Positions 1 through 6,720 of a stretch of DNA of 20,513 bases are shown piece after piece. The DNA is from an uncultured bacterium (GTDB lineage: Bacteria; Bacteroidota; Bacteroidia; Bacteroidales; Bacteroidaceae), in contig CAJMSQ010000033.1 of NCBI GenBank assembly GCA_905216095.1, forward strand, positions 1 through 20,513. Direction: 5' to 3'. How positions within the stretch are numbered: the stretch's first letter is position 1; every line of letters begins with the position of its first letter. The position numbers and the translations under genes were made by a program. The notes under the pieces were generated by a model. It had not been told where the DNA came from. It ran no database searches and saw nothing but the letters and a program-made list of their open reading frames with translations.

Positions 1-713
1 TGCGTGTATGCCGGGAAAACGGTGTCCAGCTCTTCGTCCGTGATGCCGCAGATGCCATGGAACTGCCAGTCCATCGATATGTCGTTCAGGCTGTTCAGGC
101 TGCTGAAGACGCTCAGCTTGCCGAATTTCGTCACGCCCGTGAGCATGGCGAAACGTATGTACCCGTCACAGGTTTTCAATGCGCTGTAAAAGGACTGCAA
201 AGTGCTGCGGTAGGCATCCTGTAACGCCTCGTTGCCGATGGCTTGCAGCATGGGTTTGTCGTACTCGTCCACGAGGATGACGACGCGATGTCCCGTCTGC
301 TCGCAGGCGCGCCGGATGACTTCTTCAAAACGCAGGGACAACGACCGTCTGACCGGTTCGGAACCATAAATTCCCTCCCATCGCGTCAGGGCTTTGTCAA
401 GGAGCTCGTCAAGGGCTTCGGGGGATTCGTACTTCTGCGTGTTCAGGTCGAGGTGCAGCACGGGATGCTGTTCCCACTTCGTCTCCAGCTGCGAGACGGC
501 CAGCCCCTCGAAGAGTTCGCGCTTGCCCTCGAAGTAGGCATGAAGCGTAGAGAGCAACAGGCTTTTGCCGAAACGACGCGGGCGGGACAGGAAGTAATAG
601 CGGCCCGTCGTGGCGAGACGATGAACAATTTCGGTTTTGTCCACGTACAGATAGCCGTCTGCGCGAAGACTCTCGAAGTTCTGGATGCCGATGGGCAAGT
701 TCTGAAGTGCCAT
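1..713 (-). CDS. AAA-ATPase-like protein, partial (C-terminus beyond window)
   Basis: The first 237 residues are present and the frame runs off the left edge without a stop. The protein opens MALQNLPIGIQNFESLRADG and continues with YLYVDKT. A Walker A-like motif, RPRRFGKSLL, lies at residues 44-53, and a Walker B-like VVILVDEYDKP at 144-154. This matches the AAA-ATPase-like family (PF09820), whose members usually exceed 500 residues and carry a C-terminal PD-(D/E)XK nuclease-like domain (DUF1703); that part would lie outside the window. Such genes are common and often multicopy in gut Bacteroidales. Their role is not established, and a link to mobile elements or defence has only been suggested. 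The ATG at 713 is chosen because the family motif starts right there and a TATCTTTG -7 box lies about 28 bases upstream. The gene stands alone after a repeat-bearing gap. Confidence 0.88.
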   Translation of the reverse strand, partial: MALQNLPIGIQNFESLRADGYLYVDKTEIVHRLATTGRYYFLSRPRRFGKSLLLSTLHAYFEGKRELFEGLAVSQLETKWEQHPVLHLDLNTQKYESPEALDELLDKALTRWEGIYGSEPVRRSLSLRFEEVIRRACEQTGHRVVILVDEYDKPMLQAIGNEALQDAYRSTLQSFYSALKTCDGYIRFAMLTGVTKFGKLSVFSSLNSLNDISMDWQFHGICGITDEELDTVFPAYT

Positions 714-740
714 ATTCCTTGTGTTTTAGCCTATCTTCTG

Positions 741-748
741 CAAAGATA
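741..748 (-). promoter_or_regulatory. -7 promoter element for the AAA-ATPase-like gene
   Basis: The minus strand reads TATCTTTG, an exact match to the Bacteroidetes -7 consensus TAnnTTTG, followed by C. It lies 27 bases before the ATG at 713, so the leader would be about 20 bases. I see no good -33 TTTG box at the expected spacing. Confidence 0.55.
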
Positions 749-875
749 ACGGTTTATTATGAAACGGCTGCATTCCACAGGGAGAAAACACCCGCCATGA
801 CTTGGGTGCGTTCATGGAAAACGGCACAAACTTTTCGCAAAATATACCCCATGAAAACTACATGCACATGTAGGA

Positions 876-940
876 AAAACTATCCCTATCTTAGTTTAAA
901 CTACAATAGGGATAGTTTAAACTAAGATAGGGATAGTTTT
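876..940. repeat. Perfect 28-bp inverted repeat with 9-base loop
   Basis: Bases 876-903 are the exact reverse complement of 913-940, with loop 904-912. The 13-mer ATAGGGATAGTTT occurs at 906-918 and 927-939 and inverted at 877-889, so the left copy could pair with either right copy. TAGTTTAAACTA, itself a palindrome, occurs at 892-903 and 913-924. Just upstream, ACTACATG / CATGTAG (857-873) forms another small hairpin. The 13-mer recurs in the two larger repeats near 12.8 and 16.8 kb. The rest of the 714-1050 gap holds only the promoter and terminator listed separately. Confidence 0.9.
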
Positions 941-1008
941 CAGATATGAGTATCAACGAATTACAAAGACCGTTTTTCAGGCCTTGAAATGCGCGGCCGA
1001 CAGGGCGG

Positions 1009-1040
1009 AAAAGCCACTGCCCGGCAGGACAATGGCTTTT
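1009..1040 (-). terminator. Terminator hairpin after the lipoprotein-barrel gene
   Basis: AAAAGCCA (1009-1016) pairs with TGGCTTTT (1033-1040), with an inner CTGCC/GGCAG pair. Read on the minus strand, the stem ends in CTTTTCC, just past the stop at 1051. Confidence 0.6.
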
Positions 1041-1050
1041 ATCGATTCGA

Positions 1051-2124
1051 TCAGAACATGTAGGCGAGACCTACCATGAGGTTGCGGTTCTCGGGAAGGT
1101 GGTTTCCGCAGAATTTATCAAATCCAAGCTCGTAACCGAGGCGGAAACTGTACCGGTTGTACTCGACACCGACGTTAAAGCCCCATCCGGCTTCAAGACG
1201 GTCCACAAAATCGCCGTAGAAAGAGTCACCCATGGAACCATGGGTGCCACGTGTCTTGCCCGCAACGCCACATGCGAAATACGGTCCCGTTTCTCCGAAC
1301 ACACTCAAGCCATTATTGAATCCGTAACGATAACCTACCATGATGGGAATCTCCACGTAACCAGCGGTATCTTTTATTTTATCCGAATAGCCATACTCGT
1401 AATAACTACCATATTCGTCGTAAAAATATACTTCCTCCTTTTTGTATCCTTTTTGCGAATAGAGAAGTGATGCCGTAAGGTAGACAGGCGCACGGAAGTT
1501 AAGTTCTCCGCGAACGCCCACATGGAATCCGGCTTTCATATCCGTCTCGACGGCTTCCACTTTATTCATGTTCAGTCCCGCTACAAGGCCGATGCGTGAC
1601 GGTATTCTGGGCTTGGGCTCTTTCGGCACGACCCTATGTGTTTTCCGGACTACCTTGATAACCGTATCGCCCTTTGTCTTGGCGACGGCATACCTTTCAC
1701 AGGACGGGTCCACCTGGGCAAGGGCTTTCAAGTCCCTGTCCGTGGCCGGACGGAAGTTCTTGAACGTGGCGGGATAGCCGCTGATGGTCAGCGAACGCGG
1801 GCCGAAGAGTTTCTTGGTATAGGAATACTGCGGCTCGACCAGGACATCGGCTTTCGCACCTTCCACCATGTCGGCCACAAGATTCTTCTTGCGCTGCGCA
1901 AGCGACGGGCGGCCGATGTTGAAAAGGGAGAAATTCCAGTTCTCCGTACGTTTCACTTTCTCGGGCTTTACATCGAGGTCGGCCACCGTGGGATACTGTT
2001 TCACGGAAGCCTGCACCGGCGTGGTTGTGGCGGTCCGCTCAACCGTTGTACAGGAAGCGGCGAAAGCCACAACGCCGGCAAATGCTGCGATGGTCAGATT
2101 TTTCATAAGCCGGATGCCTTTCAT
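1051..2124 (-). CDS. Lipoprotein domain fused to outer-membrane beta-barrel
   Basis: A 357-residue envelope protein with two parts. Residues 1-25 form a lipoprotein-type signal ending AASC, with Cys25 as the likely lipidated residue. Residues 40-125 resemble the small lipoprotein encoded just upstream: both have VADLDV, then a D-[VI]-L-V-x-P-Q-Y block, then G-[YH]-P-A-T-[FY]. Residues 177-357 form a PorT/OMP_b-brl-type barrel ending in Phe. That half is clearly related to the 10709-11287 protein, with shared stretches such as MVGYRYGF and FGETGPYFA. The start at 2124 overlaps the upstream TGA as ATGA, suggesting translational coupling. The ATG at 2106 (MKNLTIAAF) gives an equally good signal peptide and cannot be excluded. 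The function is unknown. A barrel that is also lipidated is unusual. Confidence 0.85.
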   Translation of the reverse strand: MKGIRLMKNLTIAAFAGVVAFAASCTTVERTATTTPVQASVKQYPTVADLDVKPEKVKRTENWNFSLFNIGRPSLAQRKKNLVADMVEGAKADVLVEPQYSYTKKLFGPRSLTISGYPATFKNFRPATDRDLKALAQVDPSCERYAVAKTKGDTVIKVVRKTHRVVPKEPKPRIPSRIGLVAGLNMNKVEAVETDMKAGFHVGVRGELNFRAPVYLTASLLYSQKGYKKEEVYFYDEYGSYYEYGYSDKIKDTAGYVEIPIMVGYRYGFNNGLSVFGETGPYFACGVAGKTRGTHGSMGDSFYGDFVDRLEAGWGFNVGVEYNRYSFRLGYELGFDKFCGNHLPENRNLMVGLAYMF

Positions 2125-2492
2125 TTGTTAATGGAACGGCTGCGCTTGTACGTAGCCGGATGGCCTTTCACCGTAACCGACTTCACTTTGCTGAAGAAAA
2201 GGCCGTTACGCTTCACTACCTCGTACTGCGGAGAAACCAGGATGTCACCGCCGCCGGCCGATTCGAGGGCCTTGGACACGGCAATGCGTTTCACGTTGCG
2301 CACGCCGAGACGCCGCGCCGCCTTGTCGGGGGTGTAGGTGTAAGTGACCAGCTGGTCGGACACATCGAGGTCGGCGACATTGTCGCTTGTCAGGGACGTA
2401 GGAATTTTCATCGTCGTGGATGTGGCTTCGTGAGTGGTGCATGAGGTCAGCGCCAGTGCCATGACGGCTACACTAAAAAGTACTTTTTTCAT
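2121..2492 (-). CDS. Small lipoprotein, paralogue of the next gene's N-terminus
   Basis: A 123-residue protein with the signal MKKVLFSVAVMALALTSC and lipobox LTSC (Cys18), so it is probably anchored in the outer membrane. Residues 82-116 (GDILVSPQY ... GHPATY) match a block in the downstream protein at about residues 91-124. Both also share NVADLDV/TVADLDV. I do not recognise a named family. It is first in a two-gene unit: its stop and the next start overlap by four bases. Unusually for Bacteroidales it has a strong Shine-Dalgarno site, GGAGGTGA, nine bases before the ATG, inside a possible hairpin. The pair looks like a duplication in which the second copy gained a barrel. Confidence 0.85.
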   Translation of the reverse strand: MKKVLFSVAVMALALTSCTTHEATSTTMKIPTSLTSDNVADLDVSDQLVTYTYTPDKAARRLGVRNVKRIAVSKALESAGGGDILVSPQYEVVKRNGLFFSKVKSVTVKGHPATYKRSRSINK

Positions 2493-2501
2493 TTTTACAG
2501 G

Positions 2502-2546
2502 TCACCTCCCGTTTCGTTCATACGTGCCGCAGCAAAATGCGGGAGG
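2502..2546 (-). promoter_or_regulatory. Strong Shine-Dalgarno within a possible sequestering hairpin
   Basis: On the minus strand GGAGGTGA (2509-2502) is a full match to the 16S anti-SD and sits nine bases before the ATG at 2492. CCTCCCG (2546-2540) in the same leader pairs perfectly over seven bases with CGGGAGG (2511-2505), which covers the SD. The loop is 28 bases. Translation could be masked or opened by changes in this fold; this is inference. Confidence 0.4.
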
Positions 2547-2585
2547 CTTTTAACATCCTGATGCGGCTTTTTTTGTTTTCTTTCG

Positions 2586-2593
2586 CAAAATTA
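2586..2593 (-). promoter_or_regulatory. -7 promoter element for the lipoprotein pair
   Basis: The minus strand reads TAATTTTG, an exact TAnnTTTG match followed by C, about 95 bases before the ATG at 2492. The -33 region is weak. If used, it gives a leader of roughly 88 bases containing the SD hairpin. Confidence 0.5.
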
Positions 2594-2804
2594 AGCTATT
2601 CCAAACCTATATCTTGGAAGACCTTGCGGCGACATTCGCCACATTCTGTCGCAAAAAAAGATACAACCGCGCTGGCCGGGAAACAGGAATAAAGTCTTGA
2701 AAACCGGACAAAAAGCATACAGGACCGCACAAGCGGCGACAATGGCCGCACAAACGGCTTGCGCGGCCATGCCAAACGAGGGAACGAACCGCCCGCGGCG
2801 GCTG
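2594..2804. other. Intergenic stretch between small XRE gene and lipoprotein pair
   Basis: No gene found. GCGACA (2629-2634) and TGTCGC (2647-2652) form a 6-bp inverted repeat just upstream of the -7 box at 2586-2593, a possible operator. CCGCC-CGC-GGCGG lies just past the XRE stop but has no T-run. Possible reading frames here look accidental. Confidence 0.35.
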
Positions 2805-3044
2805 TCAGATGTCGGCCGGCGGGGACGGTTCTCCGCGCAGGCGCCGCCACTCTCCGCTGTATTCGGCAAAGAAATCTCGGCCGAGCACACGGGAAATGCG
2901 GACCAGCATGTCGGTGTCGATGCTCTGCCGTCGGAGCAGACGGTAGGCGTTAGACCGGTCGAGATACAACTCTTCTGCCAGCCAGCGCACGGAACGCCGC
3001 TGGCGACGAAGTTCCTGCTCGATGATGCTACCAATATGAATCAT
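2805..3044 (-). CDS. Small XRE-type helix-turn-helix protein
   Basis: A 79-residue protein starting MIHIGSIIEQELRRQRRSVR. The helix-turn-helix covers about residues 5-60, with WLAEELYLDRSNAYRLLRRQ as the core and a following SIDTDMLVRISRVLGRDFFAEYS. The protein at 4325-4615 has the same plan, with SIDTELLLRVSEVLDFDFFA, so the two are paralogues. This type of small HTH protein is common in Bacteroidales; targets are unknown. The frame stays open upstream to 3278, but the extra 78 residues are Pro/Arg-rich and overlap a structured non-coding leader. I therefore take the ATG at 3044, which matches the paralogue's MHIG start. A good promoter lies 360 bases upstream. Confidence 0.8.
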   Translation of the reverse strand: MIHIGSIIEQELRRQRRSVRWLAEELYLDRSNAYRLLRRQSIDTDMLVRISRVLGRDFFAEYSGEWRRLRGEPSPPADI

Positions 3045-3130
3045 GGGCGATAAAGGTTGTGCGGCATTCGTCGGACGCGGGCTTCGGCCGGAAAGACCGG
3101 GACGACGGGGCGGGACAGGCACAAAAGAAG

Positions 3131-3265
3131 GCATGGACGCCTGTCCATGCCCCGAGGCCCTGAGAAAGCCCACACAATATAGACAAGTTCCGTCCACGCC
3201 CAGCGCAGACGTTCGCCGAACTTGCTCGTCTATTGTGTTCTGTCGAAGTTTCTCAGGTTTCGGGG
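3131..3265 (-). promoter_or_regulatory. Structured leader of the XRE gene: hairpin plus large inverted repeat
   Basis: 3131-3150 is a perfect 8-bp hairpin, GCATGGAC-GCCT-GTCCATGC. 3150-3265 is an imperfect inverted repeat. On the plus strand the left arm reads CCCCGAGGCCCTGAGAAA, then CACAATATAGACAAGTTC. The complement of the right arm reads CCCCGAAACCTGAGAAA, then CACAATAGACGAGCAAGTTC. Two short internal loops separate the paired blocks. It lies between a good promoter at 3408-3436 and the XRE start at 3044. It does not match any riboswitch class I can recognise. It might instead be a small RNA or a decayed mobile-element remnant. Confidence 0.5.
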
Positions 3266-3407
3266 ACACGCCGAACAAATAGCAAACGCTAATTTTTATT
3301 TTGATATGTCTGTTTTCTTTCTTCTTTCCTTATGTTGTCGTTTGGGTTTGTGCCGCGGATCGGCGCCGTACCGGACGTTCCGTACCGGCTGACGGCGGGC
3401 CGCGGTA

Positions 3408-3436
3408 CAAAGATAACCATAAAATCCGCCCTGCAA
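3408..3436 (-). promoter_or_regulatory. Bacteroidetes promoter reading toward the XRE gene
   Basis: On the minus strand TTG (3436-3434), an 18-base spacer, then TATCTTTG (3415-3408), an exact -7 match. The next gene on this strand starts at 3044, so the leader would be about 355 bases. Just downstream of the promoter, CCGTACCGG (plus-strand sequence) occurs twice, at 3366-3374 and 3380-3388. Confidence 0.6.
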
Positions 3437-3556
3437 TACTTTTCGCGATAATTTAGCTGTCGCAAAAGACGAGACAGCGGCGGAAAGCACGTTTCTATCC
3501 CCATCCCGTTTTCTCACACGACAAGGGAAAAATATACAATCCGTGTTTTTTGTCCG

Positions 3557-3592
3557 AAAAAGGCCTGCCGAAGACTACGGCAGGCCTTTTTT
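3557..3592. terminator. Bidirectional-looking terminator hairpin
   Basis: A 14-base perfect stem, AAAAAGGCCTGCCG with CGGCAGGCCTTTTT, and a 7-base loop. It sits 30 bases past the stop of the minus-strand barrel gene at 3622, and the T-run works on either strand. Confidence 0.85.
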
Positions 3593-3621
3593 ATGTTTTC
3601 CCGGCAGGCGGGTTCCGACGC

Positions 3622-4158
3622 TTAAAAGTTATAAAGCAGACCGAAGCTCAGATCCCGGCTCGACAGTCTGAAACCAACTCCGTCGTCGCCGAAGATGTTG
3701 TGGCCTGCGGCCGTGTCGTTGCTGTCGCGATAACCGAGGAAGCCCATGTGGGCCACGAAGTCGAGCCGCTTGGATACGGCCACCTTCAGACCGGGCTTGA
3801 AGCCGATTTCCCAACTGTTGGCCGAATCGTCATAGTCCTTTACCTTGACGGTGCCGAAGCCGAAGCCGCCATCGACGAAGAACGTGACAATACCGAATTT
3901 CGCAAAGCCGTAGCGCAGGTAGGGGGCAATGGCTACGCCGTTGGCCTTGACTCCGTCGTCGTACAGGTGGGCATATTCGAACTGCAAGCCGAGTGCCCAT
4001 TTGTCACTGAGTTTGTAACCGATTTCAGGTGCGAGGCTGAAATTGGTTTCGTTGGCGTCGTAGTTTCTCCAAAGGCTTACTTCGCCGCCGCCATAGAACT
4101 GTGCACTTGCCGTCAGGGAGATAACGGCTGCAATCAGGGTAAGAAATAATTTTTTCAT
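3622..4158 (-). CDS. Small outer-membrane beta-barrel protein
   Basis: A 178-residue protein with a clear signal peptide, MKKLFLTLIAAVISLTASAQ, probably cut after ASA. The mature part has alternating strands rich in Gly and aromatic residues (for example YGGGEVSLW, FFVDGGFGFGTV, DLSFGLLYNF) and ends in Phe, as expected for a small barrel inserted by BAM. It fits the broad OMP_b-brl group. No enzyme motif is seen and the function is unknown. It stands alone: a strong terminator follows, and the 166 bases upstream contain only a weak -7-like TACATTGC at 4220-4213 on the minus strand. Confidence 0.85.
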   Translation of the reverse strand: MKKLFLTLIAAVISLTASAQFYGGGEVSLWRNYDANETNFSLAPEIGYKLSDKWALGLQFEYAHLYDDGVKANGVAIAPYLRYGFAKFGIVTFFVDGGFGFGTVKVKDYDDSANSWEIGFKPGLKVAVSKRLDFVAHMGFLGYRDSNDTAAGHNIFGDDGVGFRLSSRDLSFGLLYNF

Positions 4159-4324
4159 AACTCAAAAAATTATTAGGTTGGACATTCGGGGTGTTATTTC
4201 CCCTTCAAGGCCGCAATGTAAGCTTTTTTCCGTTATTCACCGCCCTTTGGCTGTATCCGTTGTGTATACATCCTGAATTTGTACGCCATTTTCCCGTTGC
4301 GGCCGGCCCGTTATTCTCCGTTTT

Positions 4325-4615
4325 TCATGCCGTAGCCGTATGAGGGCTGGCGGAGATGTGTTCTTCTCCCCGGAGCTGCCTGTCGCTTTCCTCCGGTACG
4401 GATACGTCGTTCCGGTTGCGTACGGCTTCACTGTAAAGGGCAAAGAAATCGAAGTCGAGTACTTCCGACACGCGCAAGAGGAGTTCGGTGTCGATAGAGC
4501 TTTTGTCGAATATCTTGTATATGTTTGCGCGGGTGTACGAGAGTTTCTCGGCGAACCACACTACGGTGCGGTGTCGCTCTTCGAGTTTCCGTCTGATTTC
4601 CTTGCCTATGTGCAT
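4325..4615 (-). CDS. Small XRE-type helix-turn-helix protein, second copy
   Basis: A 96-residue protein starting MHIGKEIRRKLEERHRTVVW. The helix-turn-helix region covers about residues 4-57 (WFAEKLSYTRANIYKIFDKS) and is followed by SIDTELLLRVSEVLDFDFFALYS. It is a paralogue of the 2805-3044 protein. The tail, about residues 67-96, is polar and unlike that of the paralogue. It lies 99 bases downstream of pdxB on the same strand, so it may be the last gene of that operon. The gap contains an alternating TA/CG tract, so a separate promoter is also possible. Targets are unknown. Confidence 0.82.
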   Translation of the reverse strand: MHIGKEIRRKLEERHRTVVWFAEKLSYTRANIYKIFDKSSIDTELLLRVSEVLDFDFFALYSEAVRNRNDVSVPEESDRQLRGEEHISASPHTATA

Positions 4616-4682
4616 GTTCGTTCCAGGGTTTTGGTGTCCCCGCTCCGTCGGTGGCGGGTGGGGGGATGCCTTGTTCCATACC

Positions 4683-4707
4683 TATTATATATATACGCGC
4701 GCGTGCG
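4683..4707. repeat. Alternating TA then CG tract (copy 1)
   Basis: TATTATATATATA runs directly into CGCGCGCGTGCG between pdxB and the second XRE gene. A similar tract lies at 10300-10325, at the other end of the same operon. Alternating purine-pyrimidine runs of this kind can favour unusual DNA forms. Confidence 0.6.
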
Positions 4708-4714
4708 AGAGGGC

Positions 4715-5794
4715 TCAAAGAGTGCCGGAATGCTCACGCCGCAACGGGTAGTTGCCCCGCAGGCGTTCGAAGGCGTCGGGGTCTTGCTTCAGGTCGCGGC
4801 TGTCGCGGCGGGGGTCGTAGAGCCGGAGGCGGGGGATGGCTTCTGCCAAATCGTCATCGGGACGGGAGTCATAGCGGAAGCCTTGCAGCAGCGCGGGAGG
4901 CTGTATGCGGAAGTCGCACGGCAGGCCGAAGTGGCGCGCCACGGCTTCGAGCGCCATGCGGGTGCCATTGGCTTTTCCGTCAGCGCTGTATCCGGCGATG
5001 TGGGGTGTGCCGATAAGTACACGTGAGAGCAGACCCCGGTCTATCCGGGGCTCGTTTTCCCACGTGTCGATGACGGCCTGGCGCACGCAACCGCTGTCTA
5101 AGGCACGGCACAGTGCCTGTGTGTCGGCAACCTCGCCGCGGCTTGTGTTAATGAAGACGGGCTTGCGGGCCAGGCGGCCGAAGAAAGCGTCGTCGGCCAG
5201 GTGGCAAGTGGCGTGCGGGCCGCAGGTGGTCAGCGGCACGTGCAGCGTGATGACATCGGCTTCGCGTTCAATGGTTTCCTGGCTGCAGAAGTCGTCGGCC
5301 GACATGCCGGGCGGAAAGTTGCCGGCAGCCACCCTCGGAGGGTCGCAAAGCAGCACGCGCAGTCCCAAGCGCCGGGCACGGTCGGCAACCCGGCTGCCTA
5401 CGTGGCCTACGCCTATGATGCCTACGACGGGACGGTATCCGGGGATGTCCCACATGCCTTTCGCTTCCAGCAGAAGCAGGACGGCCTCGACGTATTGCGC
5501 CACACTGCCGGCATTACATCCGGGGCAGTTGGTCCAGGCTATGCCGGCCGTGCGCAGGTAGTCCGTGTCAATGTGGTCGAAGCCTATGGTGGCGGTGACG
5601 ACCAGGCGCACGGCGCTGCCTTCGAGCAGGGCGCGGTCGCAGCGGGTGCGGGTGCGGACAATCAAGGCGTCGGCCCGGCGCACGTCGTCTGCCGTGATGG
5701 AGGCTCCGGGCAGGTAGACGGTCTCGCCTATCCGTTCGGCCTCGCCGCGCAGATAGGGTATTTTGTCGTCGATGACAAGCCGCAATCGTTTCAT
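4715..5794 (-). CDS. pdxB: 4-phosphoerythronate dehydrogenase PdxB
   Basis: A 359-residue NAD-dependent D-2-hydroxyacid dehydrogenase-type enzyme. PdxB oxidises 4-phospho-D-erythronate to 2-oxo-3-hydroxy-4-phosphobutanoate, an early step of the DXP-dependent pyridoxal phosphate pathway in the cytoplasm. The nucleotide-binding motif GIIGVGHVGS is at 125-134, with an Asp at 151 at the end of the next strand. The catalytic set is Arg219 (NTSRGE), Glu248 (ENEP) and His265 (TPHIAGYS). The C-terminal 80 or so residues match the PdxB-specific extension, and the length is close to the roughly 380 of the E. coli enzyme. It starts 13 bases after the DUF3108 gene and so is in the same operon. The N-terminus (MKRLRLVIDDKIPY) is typical. 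Confidence 0.95.
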   Translation of the reverse strand: MKRLRLVIDDKIPYLRGEAERIGETVYLPGASITADDVRRADALIVRTRTRCDRALLEGSAVRLVVTATIGFDHIDTDYLRTAGIAWTNCPGCNAGSVAQYVEAVLLLLEAKGMWDIPGYRPVVGIIGVGHVGSRVADRARRLGLRVLLCDPPRVAAGNFPPGMSADDFCSQETIEREADVITLHVPLTTCGPHATCHLADDAFFGRLARKPVFINTSRGEVADTQALCRALDSGCVRQAVIDTWENEPRIDRGLLSRVLIGTPHIAGYSADGKANGTRMALEAVARHFGLPCDFRIQPPALLQGFRYDSRPDDDLAEAIPRLRLYDPRRDSRDLKQDPDAFERLRGNYPLRREHSGTL

Positions 5795-5807
5795 TCTGTC
5801 CGGATGA

Positions 5808-6635
5808 TTATTTCAGTTTGGCCGTCTGTGGGTTGCGCAATCCTTTCGCTCCCGTGAGAAAGGCTTTCGCCGTCCCGAAGTTGAGGTTCATGTCGAGCCG
5901 CACGGGCAGGTGGTTCTTGTCATCTGTGATGTAAAAGGTGACTACCTCTTCTTCTTTGCCGCTTTTCTTGTCTTTCTCGACGAAGGAGAATACGAGACAG
6001 CGGTATTTTGTATTGCTGTTTTCCATCTTGAACTTCTTCTTGCCGCGATAAACAATGGCCTGCCAGTCACAGGTACGCCCGTCAGCCATCAGGAAGTTTA
6101 TGCGATGTCCCACCTTGAAGCCGGACGGGTCGAACGAGCGGGCACGCAGCATCATGCTGATCATGTCATAGGCGCAATAACGGCTGGAAGAGGAATGCAC
6201 GGCGGGGGTCCCGTTGTTTTTCTGATAGCGCATCTTCACGTTACACTGGCCGTTCTTGTACGAATACCAGACCTCGTTCTTGCGGTATGTCTTTCCCTCG
6301 AGCGCACCTTTCTTATAATAGATAGGAGCCAGGTCGAGGCCGCAATAGGAAGTAAGAGTGTCGCGCATGACAAAGAACCCGTCCGCCTTTTTCGAGCCGC
6401 GCGTAATCAGATATGTCTTGTAGGCCGGCTTTCCCGCGTAAGTGGTCTGCGTGGTATTCATATAGGCCGTACCGGCCTTGACCCAGACGAATTTCCAATT
6501 GAAGTAAAGGTCGTACATCAGCGTCTCGCCGCTCTTGAAAGCCGTGTTCGCCGACGTACATTGCGCCTGTGCGGCCGAAGGCAGGGCCAGGAAGGCCAGC
6601 ATTGCCGCCGTGATGATGAGCAAGTGTCTTTTCAT
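5808..6635 (-). CDS. DUF3108 domain-containing exported protein
   Basis: A 275-residue protein with the signal peptide MKRHLLIITAAMLAFLALPS, probably cut at AQA-Q. The mature part begins with a GETLMYDLYFNWKFVWVKAG stretch and continues with LTSYCGLDLAPIYYKKGALEG and DDKNHLPVRLDMNLNFG. This is the pattern of DUF3108, a family of periplasmic or envelope proteins with a predicted beta-sandwich and no known activity. The frame extends 39 residues upstream, but the signal peptide fixes the start at 6635. It lies in a run of minus-strand genes: 85 bases after the Ig-like lipoprotein gene and 13 before pdxB. Its association with envelope proteins suggests a role outside the cytoplasm unrelated to B6 chemistry. 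Confidence 0.88.
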   Translation of the reverse strand: MKRHLLIITAAMLAFLALPSAAQAQCTSANTAFKSGETLMYDLYFNWKFVWVKAGTAYMNTTQTTYAGKPAYKTYLITRGSKKADGFFVMRDTLTSYCGLDLAPIYYKKGALEGKTYRKNEVWYSYKNGQCNVKMRYQKNNGTPAVHSSSSRYCAYDMISMMLRARSFDPSGFKVGHRINFLMADGRTCDWQAIVYRGKKKFKMENSNTKYRCLVFSFVEKDKKSGKEEEVVTFYITDDKNHLPVRLDMNLNFGTAKAFLTGAKGLRNPQTAKLK

Positions 6636-6720
6636 TTCATTTTCCGTTTTATAAGTTTCTACCGTAATGTTTGTTTCTTTCCTTTGTGCAGGGATGCCGT
6701 TTCCCGGACGGGGGACGGAA

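Noticed and set aside
707..925. Short plus-strand open frame ending in the 28-bp inverted repeat
   Set aside because: It overlaps the start and promoter of the AAA-ATPase-like gene and part of the hairpin, and has no signal or domain.
3150..3265. TPP-type riboswitch suggested by a CTGAGA motif in the XRE leader
   Set aside because: The other conserved parts of the thiamine box, such as the ACCTGA-containing arm in the right place, are absent, and the downstream gene is a regulator, not thiamine metabolism.
3045..3278. N-terminal extension of the first XRE protein
   Set aside because: The extra 78 residues cover a large inverted repeat and are Pro/Arg-rich. The paralogue starts at the equivalent of the ATG at 3044.
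3289..3517. Two short minus-strand open frames around 3.3-3.5 kb
   Set aside because: They start upstream of the mapped-looking promoter and overlap its boxes. They have basic, low-information sequence and no homologue features.
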